Below, piece by piece: positions 8,325 through 16,596 of a stretch of DNA of 20,826 bases. The number at the start of each line of letters is the position of its first letter. Within the stretch, counting starts at the first letter, position 1. Below the pieces are notes generated by a model that was given only the letters and a program-made list of their open reading frames with translations, was not told the origin of the DNA and made no database searches. The translations under genes and the position numbers were made by a program. This stretch comes from Thalassiosira profunda (taxonomy: Eukaryota > Bacillariophyta > Thalassiosirophyceae > Thalassiosirales > Thalassiosiraceae), in assembly GCA_036939355.1 (NCBI GenBank), contig JALLAP010000351.1, positions 1 through 20,826 of the forward strand, read 5' to 3'.

Positions 8325-9770
8325 TCAAGGCAACAAGCCCTCCTGCCGGGTCCGCTGCCACGCTTCCCGGTCCTGCTTCTCGGCCTCCAGCTTCTGAATC
8401 GTTTGCATCTGCCCCTCCCGCAATCGCACCAGGCCGTGAAATTCCTCGTTCTTCTCCCGCAGCTTCTTCTGGAGGACGGAGAGCGATCCATCCCTTTCCA
8501 ACGCGATGCGGCGCAGCTCCTTTCGCAGGGCTTCGGGGGTGTGCTGCTCGTCCGTCTCCTCGTCCTTCGATTTGCCATCGAGTTGGGCGGAATTTTCCCC
8601 GCTCTCTTGCGCTTTGTCGTCCCCATCGCTCGACTTGTCTGCGCTGTTTTCGCCCCCGTCATCCTTTTCATCTTTGCCCTCCTCTGCGTCATCCCCACTT
8701 TCTTTCTCTTGCTCTCCCTCTTCTTCTTTGCCCTCCTCCTCCTCGTCCTCTTCCTCCTCTTCCTCATCCGAACATTCGCCCTTCTCGCCCTCCTCCTGAT
8801 TTTTCAGGCACTTCACGGCATTCTTCTCCAAGAAGTCGACCTCCCCCTGCACCCTCTTCAGCCTCCGCTCCGTCTTCAGGACCATCCTCCGCATGTCGTC
8901 CTCCAGCATCCGCTCCTGGTCCAGCAATTCCAGCTCCATGCGGCACCGCTCGCGAATCACCTCGTTCATCTCCTCCCGCAGCGATTCCACCACCTCCTCC
9001 CCCTTGTGCAGCACGATCTCCGTCTGCGATCCCAGGTGGTCGAGCTTCACCGTCGCCTTATTGAGCTGGTCCTGGAGCATCATGAGGTACGCCGAGTCCT
9101 TGTTGGGAGGGGCCGCATCCCGGATGAGATTGGCAATCTCCCGCGCGGCCGCGGGCGTCGTCTCGTTCTCGAAGCAGTCCACCCTCGCTTTCAGACCGTC
9201 GTTGGTGCGCCGCCACAGCTTGACGGCTATGGAATGCCGGTGCGTGGATTCGAGCTGCTGTCTCCGAAGGGTGTTGTTGTCTTTTTGATACTGGCTGAGC
9301 TGCGTCTGCATCTTGTGCAGGTCGGACTGCAGCTTGGAGATGTAGGCGTCCCTCCGGTTGATTTGGTTTTCGAGCGTGTCCCGCTGGGCAAGGTCGGCAC
9401 CGTCGATACCGTCGTTCAGTGCGTGAGGGTTCATTTCCGGGTGGGAATTGTGATTGTCGCTCAGCGGCGGGGCGGACATTTTGAGCAGGGCGGCCGCGGA
9501 GGCGCGGATGGATCCAGGGGACGGTGGCTCGTTCGGCGAAGCTCGGGGAGGAGGACTTCCGCCGCCCAATCCAAAGAATCCCGATCGTTCCTGCGATTGA
9601 GGAGACCGCGCAGCATGCAGGCCGGACCCATTCTGTGAAGCGCCGGCGAAAAATGGGGAGAGCAAGCCCGGTCGATGCTGGGGAGATTCGGGAGCAGCCG
9701 AATTGTACGACTGCGAATTCTCCGCATCTGGATGGTCCCCTGCGAGGCTAGCTCGAATTCTGCCCAGCAT
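8325..9770 (-). CDS. Acidic coiled-coil protein of unknown function
   Basis: A single-exon 481-residue frame. The first ATG is at 9770; the frame stays open only three codons further upstream with no ATG. Residues 1-115 are Ser/Pro/Gly-rich and probably disordered, after a short amphipathic start (MLGRIRASLAG). Coiled-coil-like segments lie at about 125-180, 255-325 and 412-475, rich in Glu, Lys, Arg, Gln and Leu with heptad spacing. Residues 326-390 are extremely acidic, including a nearly pure Glu/Asp stretch at 335-347. The chain ends EGLLP. No transmembrane segment, enzyme motif or known tethering domain was seen. The gene converges with the BTB-TLDc gene (190 bp) and diverges from the long coiled-coil gene across 1.29 kb. 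A structural or tethering role is possible but is only inference. A long open frame on the opposite strand is a by-product of the Glu/Lys/Arg-rich coding. Confidence 0.78.
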   Translation of the reverse strand: MLGRIRASLAGDHPDAENSQSYNSAAPESPQHRPGLLSPFFAGASQNGSGLHAARSPQSQERSGFFGLGGGSPPPRASPNEPPSPGSIRASAAALLKMSAPPLSDNHNSHPEMNPHALNDGIDGADLAQRDTLENQINRRDAYISKLQSDLHKMQTQLSQYQKDNNTLRRQQLESTHRHSIAVKLWRRTNDGLKARVDCFENETTPAAAREIANLIRDAAPPNKDSAYLMMLQDQLNKATVKLDHLGSQTEIVLHKGEEVVESLREEMNEVIRERCRMELELLDQERMLEDDMRRMVLKTERRLKRVQGEVDFLEKNAVKCLKNQEEGEKGECSDEEEEEEDEEEEGKEEEGEQEKESGDDAEEGKDEKDDGGENSADKSSDGDDKAQESGENSAQLDGKSKDEETDEQHTPEALRKELRRIALERDGSLSVLQKKLREKNEEFHGLVRLREGQMQTIQKLEAEKQDREAWQRTRQEGLLP

Positions 9771-10071
9771 GTTGATCAATTATCCCCCTTTGAATCTTTC
9801 GTCCCCCGCGTCTCCCTCCCTCTTCACTCGACCCGTGTTCTGCCAACTCAGCTTTCAGGGATGAACTTCAGCCCCCAAGAGATAATAGTGAAGTGCAGCT
9901 GTGTTGGGCCGAGCAAATAGAATAGGTAAGAAAGAGGAGATGGTCACAGATCATGTAAATAGAGAGAGGTTCCAAGCGCCGATCAAGTGGCCATCATCAT
10001 TTAAAGGCGGAGAAGATGCATGTGTGATGAATTTGATACCTTTGCAGCCCCAGAATTGCAAAGACCGTTCT

Positions 10072-10089
10072 CGGGGCTGAATAGCCCCG
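10072..10089. other. Perfect hairpin, 7-bp GC-rich stem with 4-base loop
   Basis: CGGGGCT at 10072-10078, loop GAAT, then AGCCCCG at 10083-10089. The stem is fully complementary with six G-C pairs. It lies in the 1.29 kb divergent intergenic region, 25 bases after a potential splice acceptor. It may be chance in GC-rich DNA, a UTR structure or a binding palindrome. Confidence 0.35.
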
Positions 10090-10150
10090 CTGATATCACC
10101 CGCGCTGCACTGACAACTCGAAGGTGCACCAACCATCACCAAATAATACC

Positions 10151-10158
10151 TTACGTCA
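10151..10158. promoter_or_regulatory. CRE/bZIP-like site TTACGTCA
   Basis: The octamer TTACGTCA matches the CRE/ATF-type variant bound by bZIP factors, and TGACGT-type elements are known in CO2- and cAMP-responsive diatom promoters. It lies about 380 bp upstream of the - strand coiled-coil gene and 900 bp upstream of the + strand one. An octamer is expected by chance about once per tens of kilobases on both strands, so support is weak. Confidence 0.2.
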
Positions 10159-11059
10159 CGGCGAAGCGGCTTGCAACGATGAAAGGCCAACTATTTATGG
10201 ATTGCAACGTTCAACCAAGACATTCAATCATGCCGTCTCCTCCAATCAATACGAAGATCACACAAAGATACAAAGCGTATCAATCCCACGTCGAGAGAGG
10301 AGAGTGCACCATGCACCCCCCTGCAAGATCTGACGCACCTTCGTTGCAACAACGAGGCAAATTTCGACCGTTTGCGCGGATTCCCCTCCACGCAGGCGAC
10401 GCCGAGGACGACGCGGGGCCGATGCCGTGCGCGTGGGAGGCAAATGGGGGTGCGGGGGGTCGGAGGAGCCGCCTCTGCCGACTTGCAATGCAACGTTGAC
10501 CTGGCTTCAAATGCACCAGCCCCAATTAGGGCTACGATACGACGCAGTCAATCACCAAATCTATTGTGAAACGCAACGCTATTTCTATCATGTAACAGTT
10601 AGTCTCGGTTGCGTATGTGCAAATTAAGTAGCGCTAACTCCCAATTTTTCGCCGCGGCCAACTCAAATGAAGTAGTAGCCTCGGTAGGTCCTGGGCTGCC
10701 GGCACACCGGAACGAAGAGCGCTCCGCCCCACCGGGAGCGAGGCAGGGGAGGCGCCAGCGCAGCGGACGGGCGCGATTTGCAATTCTCTCGGCCGATTGC
10801 TGTGAGCGGTGAATGCGAGCATCGTGGTCGGTGCACCTTCCTCACCCTCACCCCGTAGCTCCAGATCCGTCGGTGCAATCGTCGTCAGGGTCCTCTGGAG
10901 CAACTTCGTTGCGCCTGATCTTATTGAGAGAAGGTATTGGGATCGGGGCCCAATCGACGAGCCTATTGCGCAGTGCTCTGGGGAAAATCATACTGCCCCT
11001 ACTAGATACTGCCCCGTATCACGGAACACGAGTTGCTCCCGCAATCGACCCAAACAACA

Positions 11060-14000
11060 ATGCGCACCGCAGACAGAGAAACCATGATGGCCAAGAAGGT
11101 GGAGGTGACCCAAAAGCTCAAGGGCATGTCCCTCAAGGCGCGGGGATCGGACGGCAAGCCTCCGCGCTCGCCCGGAACGCACGACGCTGGTGCGCCGCCC
11201 CCTCCGGAGGAAGAGGCCGGCACCCCGGCGTCCCACAACGCGTCGTTGAAGGAGGTCATTTCTCCGCCCTGCCCGGCATCGCCCGTGGCGTCCAACGTGT
11301 CGACCAACATCGATTTGGCATTGGAGCGGCTGAGCGCCCCGAACAAGGACGGCGAGGACAACGATTCCATCATGGGCTTCAGCACGGAGGGGGATCTGGA
11401 CCAGTTCGGGCGCGAGGCGGGGGACACGGACGACGAAGATGTCGGAGACCTTGGAGGTGACAGCGACGACGCGTCCGACGACGACTATTACCACCAGGAT
11501 TACTCCGCGCTGGCGCTCGGGGATCGGACGTCCGACATCCTCTCCGACGACGCGCCGCGGCACCGGCGGGTGACCTCTAGGGAAGTCCGGGAGTTGACCC
11601 ACCCCGAAACCCCCGAGGTGGCGTCGAAGCGCAAGGTCCACGAGCACGAGGACGGGGGCGATTACGCCGATTTTTACGTCGACGTGACGAGTCCCTTGGA
11701 GTTGGCGAAGGAGTTGCCCCAAGCGGAGTACGCAAAGCCGGCGGAGGAAACAAAAGGCGCCAACAATGGGGAGGAGGGGGACATGCCGGTGCTCCCGGAG
11801 GACGAGGAGTTTCACCAGGACGAGGGCAAGCAAGTGCCCCCGCTGCTCGCGACGGTGCGAAGGAAGGCGAATGAGAACAAGGCCGCCCAGAGTCCTGCAT
11901 CCAGCAGTGTGAATGCGCCAAAGGAAAACGCAGCGAGCTCAACATCTTCCTCGAACGATAACGGCGAGAAGACCGACTTCGCGGCGGCCATGCGCATGTT
12001 TGGAGGCACANTCAACATCTTCCTCGAACGATAACGGCGAGAAGACCGACTTCGCGGCGGCCATGCGCATGTTTGGAGGCACAACCAAAAAGACTGGGGG
12101 GCACGGTTCCCCCGGCCGAAGCGTAGGCAAACTCCCCAAATCCCTTGTGGAAAAGGCTGGCTCCCCTGGGCGAAGCGTAGGCCAATTCCCCAAATCCCCA
12201 GTGAAAGAGAAACAATCGAGGGCCTTGCCCCAGTCTGTCGAAACAGAGAATAAGAACGGAGATAAGCAGGAAGTGCCAAAGACGCCGGACGCGAACAAGG
12301 AGCTGCCTAATGAAATTGACGACCAATTGGTGCTCACGGGACGAAGCTCCCTCGACAGCGGCTCCGCCGCCCTGCTGACGCCCGGCGCCTCCCCGGATGC
12401 GAAAGTTTCCAAGCTCGTCAAGGACAACCAAAAGCTGCGCAAGCGGCGGAAGGAGCTCCTGGCCCTCCTCAGCTCGACGGCGCAGCAGTTCTCGTCGTAC
12501 GAGAAGGTGTGCTCGAAGAAGATTTCGGCGCTGGAGGAGCGGAATCGGGAGCTCGAGCGGAAGGTCGACCCGGCGCAGTCGGGGGCGGAAGACGCCCTCC
12601 GGGTGGCGCGGGCGGCGTCCCTGCCCGATGCGACGAACGAAAATCCTGAGGGCGCAAACGGAACGCAGCAGTACGGCGAAGATATAGTACGGAGGCTCAG
12701 CTCTGGCGTGCTTATGCAGGAGAAGCAACTGAAGTCGAAGGACGAGACGATCTCCCAGCTCAAACTGCGGTGCGAAGTGCTGAAGCAGAATCTGGCCGAC
12801 AAGGACAGCGAAATGGCCGAGGAGAAGAAGCTGTGGGAGGAGGAACGATCGATGCTTGGGACCAGTTTGGATGGGGACTCGCCCACGAAGGAGGGCCATG
12901 GTGATGCCCTGGCGTCGAAGTTGAAGGTGAAGAGGATGAAGAAGGAGCTGGAATCGGCGTTGGGGGACATCACGATGCTCACGTCCGCGCTGGAGAAAAA
13001 CAACGAGACGCTAGATGCGACCGTATTGGAATTGGACAAGCTCAAGCAGTGGAAGGCAAATCAAGGCGAGGGGCAGGATGTCGAGCGCACCGACGACGCG
13101 GAGACGGGCAGCGAGACGACGCAATTGCAGAAGGATTTGGAGAGCAGCCGGAACAAGATCGAGGAGCTGAAGGCATCGATCGACGCGGCCGCCAAGGCGA
13201 AGGGCTACGAGGATTTCCAGAATGTCGTCGAGGGGCTAACAAGAGAGGCTGCCATGTCCAAGGACGAAGCCGACAAGGCCAAGGTGCGCATTGTGGAGCT
13301 CGAGGCAGAGCTGGCTGCAAAGAGAGGCGGTGAGGCGGGTGCCTCTGCCACGGGAGATGTGGCCCCCGCTACACCGTCGGATTCCGCTCCCAATGGCGTT
13401 GCTCGAGCATCCCTCGAGAGTCCCCAGACGCCCACGCAGGGCCTGGGGCTCTTTGGGCGTCTGCGTGCGATAGGGAATAGCCCCATGACCGAGGAGGAGA
13501 CGAGCGACTACCGCACCATGGTCCGACAGAGGGACCTGAAGATTAAGTCTCTCGAGGCCATGGTGCACTCCAACACCCGCATCGTCGAGAAGCTGCGGGC
13601 CGACATCGAGAGGATGGACAACGAGAAGGAGGAGGTCCAGTTCGAATCGACGAGGCGAATAGAGGAGCTGGAGCAGGAGAACCGGACGTACGAGATGCAG
13701 GTTAAGAGCTTCGAGAAGGCGTTCATGAACCTCAACGACCAGCACCGGCCATCCCTGGAAGTTTCGGCGCCCATTGTCGACGATAACATGTTCATGTGGG
13801 ACGAGGAGGACGGGGAGCCGGACGACGAGCCCGATGGGGCTGAGGAAGCGTCAGAGCTCCGTCAGAAGAACCTCGAGCTCATTCGCACCCTGGCAGAAAT
13901 GGAGGCCACCGGCTCAGGACAAGAGGATCAGATAGAGCGGCTCAAGGCCGACTTGGTGAAACTGAGTGAGTGTTTCTTTCCTTGAGATTATTCACAGCGT

Positions 14001-14545
14001 TGACGTTTCTCACTAATACACGCTGTTGCTTTGTAGGCGTCAAATCTCAGCTGGAGAACGAACAGCTCCGAGACGAAAACGAAATCGTCACTGCACAACG
14101 ATCTGCTTTGGAGAACCAGCTCGTGGAAATAAATAAATCGGCGAGAGACAGCCTGTCGTCCCCGCCGGCGACGCCGCAGACTAACAACCCGTTCGACGAC
14201 GACGACGACGACGACAATGGTGGCTGCTCGGACCCCGTCCTAGTCGCCCAAGTAGTGATGCTGGAGAAGAAAAACAAAGTGCTGGAGTCGTCCGTCGACT
14301 CCCTGCGTTCAGATGCACAGGCTAAGTTGGCTCCTCTCTTGACGAGGATTGCGGAGCTGGAGCAGGAGAAGGAGATATTCGCCGAGGAGATGCAGACGAA
14401 AGTGCAGGCGCGCGAAAAGACAATCTCCAGCCTCGAAGGGTCGCTCAAGCAGCTGCACAAGAAGGCTTCGAAGAAGGCCTCCCAGAGTACCAAGATGCTC
14501 AAGAGCAAGATGGGCAAAAACCAGTCCTCGTCAGGAGAATTCTAA
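11060..14545 (+). CDS. Long coiled-coil protein with NPF-acidic motif; interrupted by assembly gap; one intron
   Basis: The coding sequence runs from ATG 11060 (alternatives 11084 and 11087) to the N at 12011, continues one frame later in a second copy of the same 72 bp, then through intron 13966-14036 (71 nt; GTGAGT, branch-like CTAAT, TTTGTAG) to TAA at 14543-14545. Dropping one 72 bp copy plus the N leaves 3342 nt, an exact 1113 codons plus stop. Residues 1-320 are acidic and disordered with poly-Asp/Glu patches; 325-360 is an 18-residue unit in tandem (GSPGRSVG[K/Q][L/F]PKS); about 425-980 and 1005-1090 are strongly coiled-coil, broken by a Ser/Pro/Thr linker containing GLFGRLRAIG near 773. 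N995-P996-F997 is followed by seven Asp. The C-terminus is Lys/Ser-rich. No family was recognised; a golgin-like, cytoskeletal or membrane-traffic scaffold is plausible inference. The two open frames meeting at 12011 should be annotated as one gene. Confidence 0.82.
11939..12083. repeat. Perfect 72-bp duplication flanking a single N (unmerged contig overlap)
   Basis: The 72 bases at 11939-12010 are repeated identically at 12012-12083, separated only by the ambiguous base at 12011. The offset of 73 shifts the reading frame by one, although both copies encode the same peptide (STSSSNDNGEKTDF...) in their own frame. This is the expected result of joining two contigs with overlapping ends by a one-base gap; it is not a biological repeat. 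Confidence 0.93.
12105..12212 (+). repeat. Imperfect 54-bp tandem repeat inside the coiled-coil gene (18-residue unit x2)
   Basis: The units 12105-12158 and 12159-12212 encode GSPGRSVGKLPKS and GSPGRSVGQFPKS, each followed by a five-residue Lys/Glu/Val-containing spacer. The stretches CGAAGCGTAGGC and CCCCAAATCCC are identical between units. It is a recent in-frame duplication within the disordered N-terminal part of the protein, with a basic SPxR-type phosphorylation look. Confidence 0.85.
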
Positions 14546-14823
14546 GCAGGCACAACAATAGCAAGAGTATCTAGAACATCGCATTATCACCTCCTCCACA
14601 GTGGGTGCAAGTGTAATTAGTGCTGCAAAGTTATCAGTCGACGAATAAGTCTGCATGCAGTCTTTTTTCTCGAACTTCAACCTTACTTCAACTTGCTACT
14701 TTGCGACGACCCAACTTCAACTCCAGGCTCGCCGCCCGCCCCATCAACGCCCCCGCCCTATCTACATATCCGCTGCCCGCCCGGCTAGAGCTCCAGAGAC
14801 CTCGTATCATCCTCATGCTAACA

Positions 14824-16485
14824 ATGAAGCTCTTGTGGCTATTCGGTGCGGCGAGTCTGACCTCGGCCGCCGATGTGGTCTGCCCCCCCAATTGGTCTTC
14901 CCGTGGTGCGGGGGACGAGTGGGATGATTCCATCGACGGTGTCGAAGGCACGCATCGGTTCGCACTGCCCGGCAGTTACGATGCCGCCGTCCCGGTGCCC
15001 CTCGTGCTATACTTCCATGGATGGGGTGAGACGCGTTCGATCTGGTGTTCAATTGTGCTCATTACTTAATTTATCTTTGCGCGTGTATCTTTACTAGGTG
15101 GAGGCGTAGGCGAGGGCGGCGCGTTCTGCCGCGAGGCCCGCAGGCGTGGATACGCGTGCGTTCGTTTGCAGGGAATGGGACCCTCTGGTTATGCGTCTTG
15201 GAACGGCTTTGGGTCAACGGAGAGCGGCGTGTATGACGGAAGCGACGCCGATCCATTTCCCGATGGAACCGTTTCTGTCTTCACATCTGAGACTTGCCCG
15301 GCGGCGGAGTCCGAGAATGAAGCTGGGAGGACTTGCAACTTAAACCCATATGGGAACTATTGCAAAGAATACATTGGATCCTGTGGGTCGACCTGCACTG
15401 ACGACTGTTGGTGGACAACCTGCAATGATTCTGTCGAACAGGTACGGTGCTGCAGTTTTTATGTGTCATTATTTGATCCCATTCATATCTCTACCGTTCC
15501 GGTCCAATATTCCAGACAAAAGAAGTCCTGAACTGCTTCATGGGCGCGTTCAGCATCGACCCCAACAGGATCTTTGCAACAGGATGCTCTAACGGCGGCA
15601 TGTTCACGTTCCATCTAGCAACGGACAACCGCGTTGCCCCGCTGCTGGCTGCCATTGGCAGTGAGGTTGGGCTGCCACATTACGGCTTCAATTTCGGCCC
15701 GGTGGACAGAGTCAACGGCGTCATGTATCCAATCTCCATGATTGGGATGTGGGGCAGCAGTGATCCTACTGTCCCACCAGAAGAAGGGCCGTCATCCACA
15801 GGATGCACTCTGCCGTGCCGGACGTCAGAGAAAGATGGGTGGTTCTACTCGTCCTCCCAGTGCGTCGTCGACAAGTGGGCGACGAAGCTAGGGCTTCTGC
15901 CTAATGGCAGCTACGATGATGGATATCGCCAAACAGAGTGCCAAGTGCATTCTTCGCCTTCGGGTGATGTAGAGGTCGTGGGCTGCATCTTCGGCAGTGG
16001 GCACATTTGCGGCAGGAACTACGAGGTCAATCCAATCCTCGACTTCTTCGATGCCCATCCCAAGACTTCTCTTTCTGGCACGCCCTCGCCGACTGCCTCT
16101 CCTACGGTACAGGTAAGAAGGTTCCTCGATTTGATGAAGCGCATTTCTTGGTGTTGGTGCCTAACAATCTCGATGCCAATCCATCTCTAGCCCACTTCCA
16201 CTCCGTCCACGGCGCCTACTACGGCTCCAACGGGTGCTCCTGTCGAGCAGAACACTACGCCTTCGCCAACTACCACTCCCACGCGTTCGGTAAGCTTCAT
16301 GCCTCTCTTGCAATGGTACCTTCGACAAACAGGCTCATTATCATCACTTTCATTTGCAGCCCACGACGTCTCCAATTTCTTGCTCTGCAATCAATGACTT
16401 GCCTTCCAATAAAAACGTGCGGAGGCAAAAGTGCAGAGACCAAGCTGGTTGCACCTGGGATAACAAGGACGGTTGCTCTTATTGA
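14824..16485 (+). CDS. Secreted PHB-depolymerase/LpqC-type esterase with Pro/Thr linker and Cys-rich tail, five exons
   Basis: Exons 14824-15025, 15098-15441, 15516-16112, 16191-16289 and 16360-16485 join in frame to 455 residues; the introns (72, 74, 78 and 70 nt) are all GT-AG. The ATG at 14824 (A at -3) gives a clear signal peptide (MKLLWLFGAASLTSA, cleavage near 15-16); an ATG at 14815 would add three residues. Residues 56-210 carry an alpha/beta-hydrolase fold: oxyanion-hole HGWGG (65-69) and nucleophile elbow GCSNGG with Ser207, typical of PHB depolymerase/LpqC and feruloyl-esterase-like enzymes. A GSSDPTVPP segment and a later GSGHICGRN supply the likely acid and His. Many Cys suggest disulfides and an extracellular place. 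A Pro/Thr linker (about 375-417), largely encoded by its own 99-nt exon, leads to a small Cys module (CRDQAGCTW...C). The substrate (polyester, acetylated or feruloylated polysaccharide) cannot be read from sequence. The gene ends 111 bp from the convergent STAND gene. Confidence 0.87.
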
Positions 16486-16596
16486 ACGTTCTTGGGTGGG
16501 TGGGATATTTCCATGCTCCTCTCATAGTCTATGTCGTGTGCAGTGGTGGGCTTGGCTTCCTTGCCAGCCTCTAGATAAAGTGATAATCATGTGACT

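Larger units (their letters stand above)
9771..11059. other. 1.29 kb divergent intergenic region without a supported gene
   Basis: By far the longest gene-free stretch here. It lies between two divergent coiled-coil genes. Open frames within it (such as one of about 159 codons at 10020-10499) lack domain character and overlap others on both strands. Visible elements: a pyrimidine-rich stretch beside the gene on its left (about 9781-9835); a perfect 7-bp-stem hairpin at 10072-10089; a bZIP-like TTACGTCA at 10151-10158; repeated GCAACG/TTGCAAC words between about 10170 and 10580; and a well-formed GT-AG pair on the + strand (9926 GTAAGA, CTTTGCAG ending 10047) that could delimit a 122-nt UTR or noncoding-RNA intron. 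No tRNA was recognised. Promoters for both neighbours must lie here. Confidence 0.5.

Noticed and set aside
8322..9638. A 438-codon + strand open frame rich in Leu/Pro/His
   Set aside because: It is exactly antisense to the coiled-coil gene 8325-9770. Glu/Lys/Arg/Gln codons read backward give Leu/Phe/Ser/Pro, and no domain or signal supports it.
10020..10499. A 159-codon open frame in the divergent intergenic region
   Set aside because: Mixed composition, no recognisable motif, several overlapping frames on both strands of similar length, and a weak start. Treated as noise.
11913..13985. A separate gene starting in the first 72-bp copy
   Set aside because: Its first residues read the duplicated contig end in a foreign frame across the N. 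The real coding sequence is one gene from 11060 to 14545.
14546..14823. A coding exon upstream of the esterase signal peptide (in-frame codons from 14620)
   Set aside because: The in-frame extension would bury the signal peptide behind a Ser/Arg/Pro-rich stretch. The ATG at 14824 gives a standard signal peptide.
16486..16596. A sixth esterase exon suggested by a GTGTGCAG acceptor-like site near 16543
   Set aside because: The fifth exon ends in an in-frame TGA at 16483-16485 with no donor before it, and the tail module is complete there.
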